Positions 39,955-51,706 of a stretch of 64,000 nt of DNA are shown piece by piece. Source of the DNA: Microbacterium sp. VKM Ac-2870 (GTDB lineage: Bacteria; Actinomycetota; Actinomycetes; Actinomycetales; Microbacteriaceae); assembly GCF_015350795.1 (NCBI RefSeq), contig NZ_JADKSH010000006.1:62001-126000 (forward strand), written 5' to 3'. A program made the translations under genes and the position numbers. The notes beneath the pieces were generated by a model. It saw nothing but the letters and a program-made list of their open reading frames with translations. It made no database searches and was not told where the DNA came from. Position 1 is the first letter of the stretch. Every line of letters starts with the position of its first letter.

Positions 39955-40943
39955 CGCCCGCCTCCCTCTCCGATACCGCGCCCCCGCTCCGGCTCGGAAC
40001 GCGCGCCAGCTTGCTGGCGACGACCCAGTCCGGCCATGTCGCCGACGCCCTGCGCGCCGCGACGGGCCGCGAGGTCGAACTCGTTCCGATCACCACCGCG
40101 GGTGACGTGCTCACCGGCCCGCTCGCGCAACTCGGCGGCACGGGCGTGTTCGTCGCCGCGCTGCGCGAAGCACTTCTGCGCGGGGAGTGCGACCTGGTCG
40201 TGCATTCGATGAAGGATCTTCCGACCGCCGACGTGGAGGGGCTGCGTATCGGTGCCGTGCCTCCGCGCGCGCCCGTGCGGGATGTGCTGTGCGCGCGCGA
40301 CGGCCGCGCGCTCGACGACCTGCCCGAGGGTGCGGTCATCGGCAGTGGTTCGCCGCGCCGGGTCGCGCAGTTGCTGCGGCGCCGTCCGGATCTGCAGGTC
40401 CGCGGCATCCGCGGCAACGTCGATACGCGCCTGCGCAAGGTCGACGAGGGCGAATACGACGCCGTCGTGCTCGCCGAAGCGGGTCTCACCCGCATCGGAC
40501 GCACCGCGCGCATCACCGACCGCTTCGAGGTCGACGACTGGCCGACGTCGGCCGGTCAGGGGGCGCTCGCCGTGGAGGTGCAGACCGGCTCCGCCGTCGC
40601 CGAGGCGGTGGCGATGATCACCGATCCGGATGCCGAGGTCACCTCGCTCTGGGAGCGCGCGGTGCTGCGTCGTCTCGAGGCCGGCTGCGCCGCCCCGGTG
40701 GGGATCTCGGCAGTGCGGGGGTCAACCCACGGGGGCCTCCACGCTCAGGTTGCGCTGATCGCCGAGGTCTACGCACTCGATGGTGCGCGCTGCGTCCGCA
40801 TCGAGCACAGCGTCGCCCACGCCGATCTGGCCGATGCCGCCGGCCGCGACGCCGCGGCGGCCGAGGTCGTCACCGCGCTGATGGATGCCGGCGCCGGCGC
40901 CCTCGCCGATCTGGGTCCGCGTGCCGCGGGTGACGGACGGTGA
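39951..40943 (+). CDS. hemC: hydroxymethylbilane synthase (porphobilinogen deaminase)
   Basis: 330 residues from GTG overlapping the hemH stop. LRLGTRASLLATTQS, HSMKDLPT, RRGNVDTRL-like GIRGNVDTRLRK and RLEAGCAAPVG are signatures; the Cys in the last carries the dipyrromethane cofactor. It joins four porphobilinogens into hydroxymethylbilane. Part of the continuous hem operon, with 4-bp overlaps at both ends. Confidence 0.95.
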   Translation: MTPASLSDTAPPLRLGTRASLLATTQSGHVADALRAATGREVELVPITTAGDVLTGPLAQLGGTGVFVAALREALLRGECDLVVHSMKDLPTADVEGLRIGAVPPRAPVRDVLCARDGRALDDLPEGAVIGSGSPRRVAQLLRRRPDLQVRGIRGNVDTRLRKVDEGEYDAVVLAEAGLTRIGRTARITDRFEVDDWPTSAGQGALAVEVQTGSAVAEAVAMITDPDAEVTSLWERAVLRRLEAGCAAPVGISAVRGSTHGGLHAQVALIAEVYALDGARCVRIEHSVAHADLADAAGRDAAAAEVVTALMDAGAGALADLGPRAAGDGR

Positions 40944-41772
40944 GTGCCACGGCATCCGCGCCCAGCAGCAGCCGGGGGACACCGGGCGAGCCGATCTACG
41001 CCCTGCGCGGCGCCCGCGTGCTGGTTCCGCGCGCCGGGTCGTGGGGTGACCGTGTCGCGCGCGAGCTGGAGACGCGCGGCGCGACCCCGGCGATCGCGCC
41101 CCTCATCCAGACGGTGCCCCCGCGCGACACCGCGGCTCGCGACACCGCCTTCGCCGCTCTCGTCGACGGGCGCTACGAGTGGCTGTTCGTCACCAGCGCC
41201 GCGAGCGTCGAGCAGCTGGCGACCTATCTGGCCGCGCACGGGCTCACGCTTCCTGAAGCCCTGAAGATCGCCGTCGTCGGTCGCGCCACCGCACGCGCCG
41301 TCATCGATCTCGGCGCCCAGGTCTCGTTCGTGCCGCTCGGGCGTTCCTCGGCGCAGACGATGATCGCGCAGTGGTGCGCCGCCCACGCCGCGGCATCCAC
41401 GGGGCGCTGCCTGGTCGTCCGTTCCGACCTGGCCGCAGCCGTGGTCAGCGACGAGCTCGAACTGCAGGGCTTCGCCGTCGACGTCTGCATCGGCTACCGC
41501 ACCGTGGGCCTCGACCTCGCACCCGAGGTCGCGGCCGATCTCGCGGGCGGGCGCTTCCACGTCGTGCTGCTCACCTCGCTCAGCGTCGGCCGTGAGCTGC
41601 GCCGCCAGGTGGGCACCCTGCCGCTATCCACGCTCGTGGCGTCGATCGGACCCGCGACGACCCGCGATGCCGAGCGCCTGGGTTTCACCGTCGGGCACAC
41701 GGCGCACACGCAGAGCATCGACGCCCTGATCGCCGAGCTCGACTACTCCCCACGACTTCTGGAGGTCACCTC

Positions 41773-41776
<4 letters not shown>
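40940..41776 (+). CDS. hemD: uroporphyrinogen-III synthase
   Basis: 278 residues from GTG. A HEM4 domain spans most of the protein; conserved elements are [35 protein letters not shown] and the C-terminal [14 protein letters not shown]. It closes hydroxymethylbilane into uroporphyrinogen III. HemD diverges strongly between species, so context (hemC upstream, hemB downstream, 4-bp overlaps) adds weight. The first 20 residues are low-complexity Ser/Ala. Confidence 0.92.
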
Positions 41777-42764
<988 letters not shown>

Positions 42765-42768
<4 letters not shown>

Positions 42769-44081
42769 CGACCAATGACGCCCTGTTCGAGCGGGCCCGC
42801 GCCGTGATCCCCGGTGGGGTGGACTCACCGGTGCGCGCCTACGGCTCGGTGGGCGGAACGCCGCGTTTCATCGTCGAGGCCGCGGGCGCCTACGTCACGG
42901 ATGCCGAGGGTCGCCGCTACGTCGACCTCGTGGCCAGCTGGGGCCCGGCCCTTCTCGGCCACGCGCACCCGGAGGTGGTCGCGGCCGTGCAGACCGCCGC
43001 CGCTCGCGGACTGTCCTTCGGGGCGCCGACGCCGGCCGAAGCCGAGCTCGTCGAGGAGATCGTGCGCCGCGTACCCGCCGTCGAGAAGGCGCGCCTCGTG
43101 TCCACCGGCACCGAGGCCACCATGACGGCGATCCGCCTCGCGCGCGGGGCGACGGGACGCGACCTGTTGGTGAAGTTCGCAGGCCACTACCACGGCCATT
43201 CCGACGGACTGCTGGCCGCGGCCGGCTCGGGCCTCGCGACGTTCGCGCTGCCCGGCTCGGCGGGTGTTCCCGACGCCGTGGCCGCCCAGACTCTCGTCGT
43301 GCCCTACAACGACCGCGCCACGCTCGAGGCCGTGTTCGCTGCGCATCCCGGCTGCATCGCCGCCGTCATCACCGAGGCCGCCGCCGCCAACATGGGCGTC
43401 GTCGCACCGGCATCCGGATTCTCGAGCTACCTCGCCGATCTCTGTCACCGCGAGGGCGCGCTGCTGATCAGCGACGAGGTGCTCACCGGCTTCCGCGCGG
43501 CACCGGGCGGCTACGCCCAGGTGCTCGCCGAGGCAGGGGAGACCGTGCTCCCCGACCTCGTCACCTTCGGCAAGGTCATCGGGGGCGGGCTGCCGGTCGC
43601 CGCGGTGGGCGGCCGCGCCGACATCATGGACCTGCTGGCGCCGCTCGGTCCGGTGTACCAGGCGGGCACCCTGAGCGGGAACCCCGTCGCTGTCGCGGCA
43701 GGCCTGGCGACGCTGCGCCTGGCCGACGCTGCCGTGTACGAGCGGATCGGGTTCGCCGCGACCGCTGTCGCCGACGCTGCGACGGCGGCGCTTTCCGCCG
43801 CGGGTGTGCCGCACGTCGTGCAACGGGCGGGCACCCTGTTCAGCGTCTTCTTCGGCGCGGACGTCACCGGCGGTGTCCCCGACTACGCGACCGCGCAGCG
43901 GCAGGACTCGGCCGCCTACGGCCGGTTCTTCCACGCAATGCTGGATGCCGGTGTCTCACTGCCGCCGTCGGCCTTCGAAGCATGGTTCCTGACCGCGGCG
44001 CACGACGATGACGCCCTCGCGCAGATCGTCGACGCGCTGCCGGCCGCCGCGCTCGCCGCTTCCGGGGAGGTCCGGGGCTAG
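42765..44081 (+). CDS. hemL: glutamate-1-semialdehyde 2,1-aminomutase
   Basis: 438 residues of aminotransferase class III. The PLP Lys lies in [32 protein letters not shown] and [15 protein letters not shown] are HemL signatures. It converts glutamate-1-semialdehyde from HemA to 5-aminolevulinate. Last gene of the hem operon; a hairpin covers its stop codon. Starts at ATG overlapping the hemB stop. Confidence 0.96.
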
Positions 44082-44105
44082 AGCCGTGTCGGACGCACGG
44101 TCTAG
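44078..44105 (+). terminator. hairpin at the end of the hem operon
   Basis: CTAGAGCCGTG (44078-44088) pairs with CACGGTCTAG (44096-44105), a 10-bp stem with one bulged base and a 7-nt loop. It spans the hemL stop codon and reaches into the -10 (TAGCGT) of the next gene. No T run follows. Confidence 0.5.
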
Positions 44106-44115
44106 CGTGTGCGCC

Positions 44116-44694
44116 ATGGACACCGACGAGCTGTTTCTGCGTTCCGACGCCGCCCTGCGCGACGTGATCGACCGGATCGACCCGGCCGATCTCACCCGTT
44201 CGGCGCCCGCCGAATGGACCTCCACACCCGATCCCACCTTTCGCGACATCTTGCAGGCCCACACCTACGACGAGGCATGGGTGCCCGACGTGCTGCGCGG
44301 GCGCGCGGTCGCCGACGGCGACGAGCTGCGCGGCGTCGATCTGCTCGGCGACGATCCGATCTCCGCCTACGACGCGCGCAACGACGACGCGGCGGCGGCG
44401 GTGCGCGCCGGCGGGTATGTCGACACGTTCCGGTTCAGCTACGGCGACTACCCGGCCGCTGAGGGCCTCGCGCACCTCGCGACCTACCGCGCCTTCCAGG
44501 CCTGGCTCATCGCGAAGCATCTCGGCATCCCGTTCCACTTCACGCCCGAGCTCATCGCCGGGCTCGAGGAGCACGTCGTCTCGTTCGCCGACGAGTGGCG
44601 CCAGTGGGGTGTCTTCCCGCCCGCGATCGACCCGCCCGCGGATGCCGACGACGAAACGCGGCTGCTCTGCGCTGTGGGGTACTGGATCCCGTAG
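44116..44694 (+). CDS. DinB/maleylpyruvate-isomerase-like hypothetical protein
   Basis: 192 residues, mostly helical. The beginning DELFLRSDAALRDVIDRIDPADLTRSAPAEWT resembles DinB-fold/MDMPI-type proteins that open with a long helix. DILQAHTYDEAWVPDVLRGR gives a possible metal-ligand His (AHTYDE), but the usual three-His set is not obvious. The function is unknown; some relatives are mycothiol-dependent enzymes. TAGCGT (44103-44108) lies 7 nt before the ATG. Confidence 0.75.
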   Translation: MDTDELFLRSDAALRDVIDRIDPADLTRSAPAEWTSTPDPTFRDILQAHTYDEAWVPDVLRGRAVADGDELRGVDLLGDDPISAYDARNDDAAAAVRAGGYVDTFRFSYGDYPAAEGLAHLATYRAFQAWLIAKHLGIPFHFTPELIAGLEEHVVSFADEWRQWGVFPPAIDPPADADDETRLLCAVGYWIP

Positions 44695-44769
44695 GCCTCG
44701 ACGCCCCGACGGCCCCGCATCGCTCCCGCCGCACGGGCGGTGGCGCGCACCACGGATAGGCTGGAGTGC

Positions 44770-45642
44770 ATGCCCGTGACACTGCTCGGCGCGGCCGAGA
44801 TCCGCGCGCTCGCCGCCGACCTCGACGTCACGCCGACCAAGAAGCTCGGTCAGAACTTCGTCGTCGACGCGAACACGGTGCGAAAGATCGTGAACGTCGC
44901 CGGTGTCACCGATGCCGACCGCGTGGTCGAGGTCGGTCCGGGGCTCGGCTCGCTCACCCTCGCGATCCTCGAGACGGGTGCGCCCGTCACCGCGGTCGAG
45001 ATCGACCATCGACTCGCCGCGCATCTGCCCGTCACAGCCGCCGCCCACGGGGTCGCGGACGGTGCCTTGACGGTGGTGGATGCCGATGCGCTCCGCGTCA
45101 CCGAACTGCCCGGTGAGCCGAACGTGCTCGTCGCCAACCTGCCGTACAACGTCAGCGTGCCCGTGCTCCTGCACTTCATGGAGAACTTCTCGTACCTCGA
45201 GCGCGGCGTCGTGATGGTGCAGGCCGAGGTGGGGGAGCGCCTTGCCGCGCCGCCCGGGTCGAAGGTCTACGGCGCCCCCAGTGTGAAGGCCGCCTGGTAC
45301 GGGCCGTGGCGGCTGGCGGGCACGGTGTCTCGCCAGGTGTTCTGGCCGGTGCCGAACGTCGACAGCGTGCTGGTCGGATTCCGCCGCGATCCCGCGCCGC
45401 GCGGCGACGAGACGCTCCGCCGGGCGACGTTCCGCATCGTGGATGCCGCCTTCCAGCAGCGCCGCAAGATGCTGCGCCAGGCACTCACCGGAGTATTCGG
45501 CGGCTCTTCGGGCCTCGCCTCCGCCGTGCTGGAATCGGCCGGCGTCGAGCCCACGGCCCGGGGTGAGCAGCTCACGATCGACGACTTCGTCGCCATCGCC
45601 CGCGCAAGCGACGGGACACCTCAGGCGGTCACTGCGGTGTGA
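44770..45642 (+). CDS. rsmA: 16S rRNA dimethyladenosine transferase (KsgA)
   Basis: 290 residues. [10 protein letters not shown], the SAM loop [15 protein letters not shown] and the catalytic NLPYN motif define RsmA, which dimethylates A1518 and A1519 of 16S rRNA during late 30S maturation. TAGGCT (44757-44762) lies 7 nt before the ATG, and no separate ribosome-binding site is needed. In actinobacteria it often sits with ispE; here about 3.7 kb separates them. Confidence 0.95.
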   Translation: MPVTLLGAAEIRALAADLDVTPTKKLGQNFVVDANTVRKIVNVAGVTDADRVVEVGPGLGSLTLAILETGAPVTAVEIDHRLAAHLPVTAAAHGVADGALTVVDADALRVTELPGEPNVLVANLPYNVSVPVLLHFMENFSYLERGVVMVQAEVGERLAAPPGSKVYGAPSVKAAWYGPWRLAGTVSRQVFWPVPNVDSVLVGFRRDPAPRGDETLRRATFRIVDAAFQQRRKMLRQALTGVFGGSSGLASAVLESAGVEPTARGEQLTIDDFVAIARASDGTPQAVTAV

Positions 45643-45725
45643 CGATCGCCGCGTCGACGACACGTCACGCAATGTTCGCCCCCTTTTCACCGGCGATCAT
45701 GAAACATGTCGGTAACATTGCGCGC

Positions 45726-46649
45726 ATGCGTATGGCCGAGCATCCTGCTCCCGAACGGGTCCTGCTGCACCTCAGCGACACCCATCTGCGCGCGGCGGGG
45801 TCGCGCATCTGGGAAGAGGTGTCGGGCGAAGAGCACCTGGCACGAGCACTGGCGGGGATCGAGGCATCGGGCGTGCGTCCCGACGCGATCGTCGTGACGG
45901 GTGATCTCGTCGACCTCGGCGAACGCGCCGCCTATGCCACGCTCCGTGCAATGGTCGAGCCCGTGGCCGCACGACTCCAGGCACCCGTCGTGTGGGTGAT
46001 GGGCAACCACGACGATCGTGCGGCGTTCCGCGCCGAGCTGTGCGACGCCGATACGGCCGACGCCCGCCCCGTCGACGGCGTCGACGAGTTCGATGGCCTG
46101 CGCATCATCACGCTCGACACCTCGGTGCCCGGTCACCACTACGGCGAGCTCAGCGACGCGCAACTGGCGTGGCTGGCCGCCGTGCTCGAAACCCCGGCGC
46201 CGCTCGGCACGATCCTCGCCATGCACCACCCTCCGGTGCCGAGTGTGTTGGCGCTCGCGGCGAGCGTGGAGCTGCGCGATCAGGCGCGGCTCGCTCGTGT
46301 CGTCCGCGGCACCGACATCCGTGCGATCATCGCCGGACACCTGCACTACTCGACGTTCGCGACGTTCGCCGGCATTCCCGTCTCGGTGGCGTCATCGACC
46401 TGCTACGCGCAGGATCTCACCGTTCCGGTCGGTGGAACGCGCCCGCAGGACGGAGCGCAGTCGTACAACCTCGTCCACATCTACGACGACACCGTGGTGC
46501 ACTCGGTGGTTCCGGTCGATGTGCCGCGCGTCATGGAATACACCGATCCCGCGGCGGCGCAGCGCCTCCTCGCGGAGGCGGGCGTCACGGGTGTCGGAGT
46601 CCAGCGACCGAGCGCTCCGCCGACCCGGCCGCTGTCCGTATTGCGCTGA
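45726..46649 (+). CDS. metallophosphoesterase (CpdA-like)
   Basis: 307 residues. Calcineurin-like dinuclear-metal motifs appear in order: [28 protein letters not shown] and AGHLHYS. This set matches the class III cyclic-nucleotide phosphodiesterase/CpdA-like group; the substrate (cAMP or another phosphodiester) is not decided by sequence. TAACAT (45713-45718) lies 7 nt before ATG 45726; CAATGTT/AACATTG (45670 and 45714) form a spaced inverted repeat there. Its 3' end overlaps the convergent stealth gene by 65 bp. Confidence 0.88.
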   Translation: MRMAEHPAPERVLLHLSDTHLRAAGSRIWEEVSGEEHLARALAGIEASGVRPDAIVVTGDLVDLGERAAYATLRAMVEPVAARLQAPVVWVMGNHDDRAAFRAELCDADTADARPVDGVDEFDGLRIITLDTSVPGHHYGELSDAQLAWLAAVLETPAPLGTILAMHHPPVPSVLALAASVELRDQARLARVVRGTDIRAIIAGHLHYSTFATFAGIPVSVASSTCYAQDLTVPVGGTRPQDGAQSYNLVHIYDDTVVHSVVPVDVPRVMEYTDPAAAQRLLAEAGVTGVGVQRPSAPPTRPLSVLR

Positions 46650-48216
46650 CCGGCACCTCCCACGGCGCGCGGACGGGGAACAGGCGCTCCAGCGTCTCGC
46701 GGAGCACACGTACGCGCAGCTCCTCCGGTACCTCGGTTTCGCCGCCGTCGTTGAGACAGAACATATCCGCGTCGCGACGCTCCTCGAGCCGCCGCATCTT
46801 GCGCAGCCCCGAGACCATCGTCGTCTGCACGTAGCGCACGCGTGGCTCGCTCGTCGCGATCGCCCGCCCGGTCATCAGCGCGTAGTAGTGGTAGAGGCTG
46901 TTGGTGACCGAGACATCGGTGGCGCTGCGAAAACGGGAGGCGGCGGTGCGTGCGATGTCGTCGGCGAACTCGAGCTCCAACTCCGCGGCGATGCTGCGGC
47001 GCATCGGTGTCGCACAGTGCTCGAGATCGCGCACGATCGAGCGGCCGAACCGCTCGAGGAGCAGGGTGCGATTGACGCGCAAGGCGTTATCGTGCCCCGA
47101 ACGTTCGGCGCGCGTCGGACCTGATCCGATGCGCACGTCGCACTCGACGAACCTCGTCAGGCCGCCGGCAGTGAAGAACATCTCCGGCGTGACGGGACGA
47201 CCGAAGAACATGTCATCGTTCGAGTACAGGAAGTGCTCGGCGAGCCCGTCGATGCGATGCAACTGCGCTTCGACGGCGTGGGAGTTGTGCGTCGGCAGCA
47301 CGGACGGATCGGCGAAGAACTCCTCGCTGGGCACGATCGTGACCCGCGGGTGCTCGGCCAGCCACGCCGGCTGGGGCGAGTCTGTCGCGATGAAGATGCG
47401 TCGCACCCACGGCGCGTACATGTGCACGCTGCGCAGCGCGTAGCGCAGCTCGTCGACATGGCGGTAGCGAGCCGGCCCGTCATCGCCCTCGCCGACCACG
47501 TACTCCTCCAGCTGCGCGGCGCGCTGTCGCTGGAACTCGCTCGCCGAGCCGTCGACCCAGGAGAACACCATGTCGATATCGGCCGTCACCTGGTGCGGAC
47601 GCGCGTCGAACATGCCGACCACGGTCTTCCAGCGTCGTCCCCACCGCCACACCGTCGTCGTGACGAGGTCGGATGCGGGGAAGACGCGCCGCGTCAGTGC
47701 GTTGGCCCGGGGCGCATGGATCGTCTCGCCGGTCATGCGCCACGTCTCCAGTCGCACCGCCTCCGCGCTGCCGTACCGGAGCGATCCGTTCTCGGTGATC
47801 CGCGGCCGGAAGAGCCGCATCGACCAGACCGCGTCGGGCTCGGGGAGGGCAAGGTCCACCGCGAGTTGTGCGTCGGCGCCCGCCGTCTTCGCGTAGAGAG
47901 GATCCTGGGTTCCCGCGTCGGCGAGCGCGCGCACGGCCGCCGGTCCGTCGGCGGCATCCACCACGATGATCGCGCCGCCGCGGTCGTCCTGTGCGAGCAG
48001 GGGATCCAGTCCTGCAGCGGCGAGGGCGTCGGCGACCAGGCCGATGTCGGCGATGCGCGCCATCTCCGGCGTGAGATCGTCGTGAACCACATGGAGGATG
48101 CCGTCCACCCACCGCAGATCGTGGCGGGCGAGCAGGCCCGACCAGGGATGTGGGTGCGGTGAGAGTGCCTCCAGTGGTGCCACGCGGTATTTCCTTGTCT
48201 GTCGGGGGAGCCTCAT
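46585..48216 (-). CDS. stealth family sugar-phosphate transferase
   Basis: 543 residues. The four conserved stealth regions can be seen: CR1 [18 protein letters not shown]2 [21 protein letters not shown] with [15 protein letters not shown]3 [13 protein letters not shown], and CR4 [13 protein letters not shown]. Such enzymes are hexose- or other sugar-1-phosphate transferases for capsular or cell-wall polymers. The first 190 residues are a variable region. The ATG is preceded by GAGGGGCG at a good distance. It diverges from the aldo/keto reductase and overlaps the metallophosphoesterase end by 65 bp in convergent orientation. Confidence 0.88.
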   Translation of the reverse strand: MRLPRQTRKYRVAPLEALSPHPHPWSGLLARHDLRWVDGILHVVHDDLTPEMARIADIGLVADALAAAGLDPLLAQDDRGGAIIVVDAADGPAAVRALADAGTQDPLYAKTAGADAQLAVDLALPEPDAVWSMRLFRPRITENGSLRYGSAEAVRLETWRMTGETIHAPRANALTRRVFPASDLVTTTVWRWGRRWKTVVGMFDARPHQVTADIDMVFSWVDGSASEFQRQRAAQLEEYVVGEGDDGPARYRHVDELRYALRSVHMYAPWVRRIFIATDSPQPAWLAEHPRVTIVPSEEFFADPSVLPTHNSHAVEAQLHRIDGLAEHFLYSNDDMFFGRPVTPEMFFTAGGLTRFVECDVRIGSGPTRAERSGHDNALRVNRTLLLERFGRSIVRDLEHCATPMRRSIAAELELEFADDIARTAASRFRSATDVSVTNSLYHYYALMTGRAIATSEPRVRYVQTTMVSGLRKMRRLEERRDADMFCLNDGGETEVPEELRVRVLRETLERLFPVRAPWEVPVSAIRTAAGSAERSVAGLRHP

Positions 48217-48292
48217 CGTACGCCCCTCGGTGTTTCTCTGGCGTTTCGGTGAACACGCTCCGCCGCCCCCGCGCGGTCGATAGCCTGGACGG

Positions 48293-49357
48293 GTGACCGA
48301 CATCTCCGACCGTTTCTCCCCGTCGCGCGGCGGCGATCTGCACCGACCCTTCGCTGCGGCATCCGACCGATACGCCGCCGGCACCTACCGCCAGGTGGGA
48401 TCGAGCGGCCTCTACCTGCCTGCCGTCTCGCTCGGTCTGTGGTGGAACTTCGGCGACAACGTGCCCTTCGACAATCAGCGCGCACTGCTGCGTCATGCGT
48501 TCGATCGCGGGATCACCCACTTCGACCTCGCGAACAACTACGGACCGCCCTACGGCAGTGCCGAGACGAACTTCGGGCGCATGATGCGCGAGGACTTCAG
48601 AGCGTACCGCGACGAGCTGATCATCTCCTCGAAGGCCGGCTACGACATGTGGGACGGCCCCTACGGGCAGTGGGGTTCGCGAAAGTACCTGCTCGCCAGC
48701 GCCGAGCAGTCGCTGGGCCGCATGTCGCTCGACTACGTCGACATCTTCTACTCGCATCGCTTCGACCCGGTCACCCCGATCGAGGAGACGGTGGCGGCCC
48801 TGGACACTCTGGTGCGCCAGGGCAAGGCGCTCTACGTCGGCATTTCGTCCTACGAGCCCGAGCAGACGGCGATCGCCGCCGCGGTCGCCCGATCGCTCGG
48901 CACGCCGCTGATCATCCACCAGCCGGCGTACTCGATCCTGAATCGCGGTATCGAAGACGGCCTCACCGGCGTGCTGCGGCAGGAGGGCATGGGGGCGATC
49001 GCCTTCGTGCCGCTCGCGCAAGGCCTCTTGACCGATCGGTATCTGAGCGATGGCACGGCCATGCGGTCGCAGGACCGCTCGTCGCTGCCGGGTCGCCGCC
49101 TGAGCGAATCGGCTCTCGCCGGGCTCCGGGCACTCGATGTGATCGCTCGCGATCGCGGCCAGAGCCTCGCGCAACTCGCTCTGCAATGGGTGCTGCGCGA
49201 CGGTGTCGTCGCATCGGCGCTCATCGGTGCCTCGCGCACCTCGCAGCTCGATGAAAACCTCGCCGCGTTGGACGGGCCCGCCTTCGATGCCGAGGAGCTC
49301 GAGCGCATCGATGTGATCGCCGCCGATATCGGTGAGATCTGGGCGGACGCTTCGTGA
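48293..49357 (+). CDS. aldo/keto reductase (YghZ/Kvbeta-like)
   Basis: 354 residues of the AKR14-like group (L-glyceraldehyde-3-phosphate reductase, YghZ). GSSGLYLPAVSLGLWWNFGD, the catalytic-region FDLANNYGPPYGSAE (Asp, Tyr), SSKAGYDMWDGPYG (Lys) and FYSHRFDP (His) match. NADPH-dependent. TAGCCT (48281-48286) is 6 nt before the GTG. It is translationally coupled to ispE by a 4-bp overlap, though the functional link is not obvious. Confidence 0.9.
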   Translation: MTDISDRFSPSRGGDLHRPFAAASDRYAAGTYRQVGSSGLYLPAVSLGLWWNFGDNVPFDNQRALLRHAFDRGITHFDLANNYGPPYGSAETNFGRMMREDFRAYRDELIISSKAGYDMWDGPYGQWGSRKYLLASAEQSLGRMSLDYVDIFYSHRFDPVTPIEETVAALDTLVRQGKALYVGISSYEPEQTAIAAAVARSLGTPLIIHQPAYSILNRGIEDGLTGVLRQEGMGAIAFVPLAQGLLTDRYLSDGTAMRSQDRSSLPGRRLSESALAGLRALDVIARDRGQSLAQLALQWVLRDGVVASALIGASRTSQLDENLAALDGPAFDAEELERIDVIAADIGEIWADAS

Positions 49358-50295
49358 CGATCGCCGGTACCGCCGGACGCCGGGTGCACGTGCGCGCCCC
49401 CGGCAAGATCAACATCGCATTCGACGTCGGCGACGTTCAGCCAGACGGCTACCACGACGTCGCGTCGGTGTATCAGGCGGTCTCGGTGTACGAAGACGTG
49501 TGGGCTCGGATCTCCGACGAATTCTCGATCACGGTCACCGGCGACATCGACGTGTCGGGGGTTCCCCTCGACGAGTCGAACCTCGCGATCCGTGCCGCCC
49601 GGCGGGTCGCTGAGCGGTTGGGGTGGCGCGGCGGCATCCATCTCGACATCCACAAGGGCGTTCCGGTCGCCGGCGGCATGGGCGGCGGATCGGCGGATGC
49701 CGCGGCCGCCCTCGTCGCCGTGAACGAGGTGCTCGGTGGCGGGTTGACCACGCTCGAGCTGCAAGAACTCGGAGCTCCCCTCGGCGCGGATGTGCCCTTC
49801 GCGGTGCTCGGGGGAACGGCGATCGGCACCGGGCGTGGCGACGAGCTCGCTCCCGCGCTGGCGCGCGGCCGCTTCGACTGGGTGCTGGTCACGAGCGCCG
49901 AGGGGCTGTCGACGCCCGCCGTCTACCGCGAACTCGACCGTCTGCGCGAGCTGCCCGACATCGCTCCCGAGCGCGGTGTGCCCTCGGCCGATCCCATCGT
50001 GCTGCATGCGCTGCGCGCGGGCGATCCCATGGCGCTTGCCGGCGCTGTCCGCAACGATCTGCAGGAAGCGGCCGTGTCCCTGCGTCCCCGGTTGGTCGAC
50101 ACGCTGCGCGCCGGCCGCCGCGCCGGGGCTCTCGCCGGACTCGTTTCCGGGTCGGGCCCGACCGTCGCCTTTCTCGCCGCCGATGAACGCGCGGCTGACG
50201 AACTCGCCGCCGACCTCGCTGCGTCAGGGAGGGCCGGTTCCGACATTCTTCATGTCCACGGGCCCGTTGCCGGCGCACGGGTCGTCTCGGCGTGA
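49354..50295 (+). CDS. ispE: 4-diphosphocytidyl-2-C-methyl-D-erythritol kinase
   Basis: 313 residues from GTG, GHMP-kinase fold. VRAPGKINIAFDVG (motif 1), GGMGGGSADAAAAL (ATP loop) and SGSGPTVAFL (motif 3) identify IspE, which phosphorylates CDP-methylerythritol in the non-mevalonate isoprenoid pathway. Overlaps the aldo/keto reductase by 4 bp at its start. The acetyltransferase gene begins 42 bp after its stop. Confidence 0.95.
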   Translation: MTIAGTAGRRVHVRAPGKINIAFDVGDVQPDGYHDVASVYQAVSVYEDVWARISDEFSITVTGDIDVSGVPLDESNLAIRAARRVAERLGWRGGIHLDIHKGVPVAGGMGGGSADAAAALVAVNEVLGGGLTTLELQELGAPLGADVPFAVLGGTAIGTGRGDELAPALARGRFDWVLVTSAEGLSTPAVYRELDRLRELPDIAPERGVPSADPIVLHALRAGDPMALAGAVRNDLQEAAVSLRPRLVDTLRAGRRAGALAGLVSGSGPTVAFLAADERAADELAADLAASGRAGSDILHVHGPVAGARVVSA

Positions 50296-50336
50296 CCCCG
50301 GCGCCGCCCGCGCCCACCCTTCGAACGGAGAGCACC

Positions 50337-51647
50337 ATGACCGATCGCCATCACCATCACGACGCCTCGCTCGATCGCACGATGATCGACGAACTGGCCG
50401 CCCGCGACCTCGTGGTTCGTCGCATCGACGACGCCGTGCGCGCTGACGTCGACCCGTGGCTCGAGGCGGTATCGCGCGGATTCCTCGACGGGGAGCGCAA
50501 CGAGACCCAGCGCGAAGCGTTCTTCGCCGGTTCCGCCTACCGTCGTAAGATCGGCGTGTTCGATGAGACGGCGCCGCTGGCGGAAATCCCCGCCGCCACC
50601 TTCGCGTCGTGGGCGACCGAGCTCACTCTTCCCGGCGGCGAGGTGCCCGCCTGCGCGATCAGTTCGGTCACGGTCGCGCCGACGCATCGCCGTCGCGGCA
50701 TCCTTCGCTCGGTGATGGCGGGAGAGCTGCGCACGGCGATCCAACGGGGACTTCCGGTCGCCATCCTCACGGTGAGCGAGTCGACGATCTACGGCCGGTT
50801 CGGCTTCGCGCCCGCCGCGGTCGCCGCGCAGTGGAGCATCGATGCGCGCCGCGCGCGATGGATCGGTCCCGACGCTCCGGGACGAATCGACTTCATCAGC
50901 CGTGCTCAGGGGCGCGAGCTCGCCGTCGCACTGCACGAACGCGCGCGCCGGCAGACGCCGGGCGAGATCGCGCTTCCTGGCGGCCACGACGAACGGTTCT
51001 TCGGTACCCGGGCCGACTCGGAGAAGCCCGAACAGCTCCGTGTCATCCAGTACCGCTCGCCGGCCGGCGATGTCGAGGGCGTCGCGGTGTATCGCGTGAC
51101 GGAGAATGAGGATGACTTCACGGCGTCCACCGTCGACGTCGGGTTCTTCGTGGCCGTCACCGATGAGGCTTACGCGGCGCTCTGGCGCTTCCTGCTGAGC
51201 ATGGACCTCATCGGCACGGTGCGCGCGAGCGAGCTGTCGGTCGACGAGCCGCTCTGGTGGATGATCGCCGATCAACGGGCGGCCACGATCACGCTGCGCG
51301 ATCATCACTACGCACGGGTGCTCGATGTGCCGGCCGCACTGTCGGCGCGCCGTTACGACGTCGCCGACACGGTTGTGCTCGACGTGACCGACCCGCTCGG
51401 CATCGCCGCCGGCACGTTCGTGCTGACGACGGATGCCGAGGGTCTCGCGTCCGTCGACATCGTCGATGACCCGCCGCTCGGGGTGCCGGCGACCCGACTG
51501 GGGGTGGCGGAGCTATCCGCACTGCTGCTCGGCGGGGTGTCGCCCGTCACCCTGGCCCGCGCGGGTCGGCTCGCCTCCGACGATGCGGCCCGCCTTGCCC
51601 GGCTGTTCGCCTCCACCGTGCCGCCGCAGCTGAGCTTCTGGTACTGA
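50337..51647 (+). CDS. Eis-like GNAT N-acetyltransferase
   Basis: 436 residues. A GNAT domain with the acetyl-CoA loop VAPTHRRRGILRSVM, followed by a second GNAT-like half and a C-terminal sterol-carrier-protein-like domain, as in Eis (enhanced intracellular survival) enzymes. The C-terminal carboxylate of the protein (SFWY) is the usual catalytic end in Eis. Acts on amines or lysine residues; substrate unknown. ATG 50337 has CGGAGAGCACC; GTG 50292, which overlaps the ispE stop, is an alternative. HHHH near the N-terminus is natural (DRHHHHDAS). Confidence 0.88.
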   Translation: MTDRHHHHDASLDRTMIDELAARDLVVRRIDDAVRADVDPWLEAVSRGFLDGERNETQREAFFAGSAYRRKIGVFDETAPLAEIPAATFASWATELTLPGGEVPACAISSVTVAPTHRRRGILRSVMAGELRTAIQRGLPVAILTVSESTIYGRFGFAPAAVAAQWSIDARRARWIGPDAPGRIDFISRAQGRELAVALHERARRQTPGEIALPGGHDERFFGTRADSEKPEQLRVIQYRSPAGDVEGVAVYRVTENEDDFTASTVDVGFFVAVTDEAYAALWRFLLSMDLIGTVRASELSVDEPLWWMIADQRAATITLRDHHYARVLDVPAALSARRYDVADTVVLDVTDPLGIAAGTFVLTTDAEGLASVDIVDDPPLGVPATRLGVAELSALLLGGVSPVTLARAGRLASDDAARLARLFASTVPPQLSFWY

Positions 51648-51655
51648 CGAACGAC

Positions 51656-51689
51656 CGAGGCCCCGGATCGCAGCGGATCCGGGGCCTCG
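51656..51689. terminator. bidirectional hairpin terminator
   Basis: A perfect 14-bp stem (CGAGGCCCCGGATC and its complement) with a 6-nt loop (GCAGCG) lies exactly between two convergent genes, 9 bp after the acetyltransferase stop and 18 bp from the lipoprotein stop. It can serve both strands. Confidence 0.85.
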
Positions 51690-51706
51690 ATCGTCGGTGC
51701 GAAGCC

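Noticed and set aside
43864..45690. Long minus-strand frame across hemL, the DinB-like gene and rsmA
   Set aside because: Antisense to three well-supported genes and has no domain of its own.
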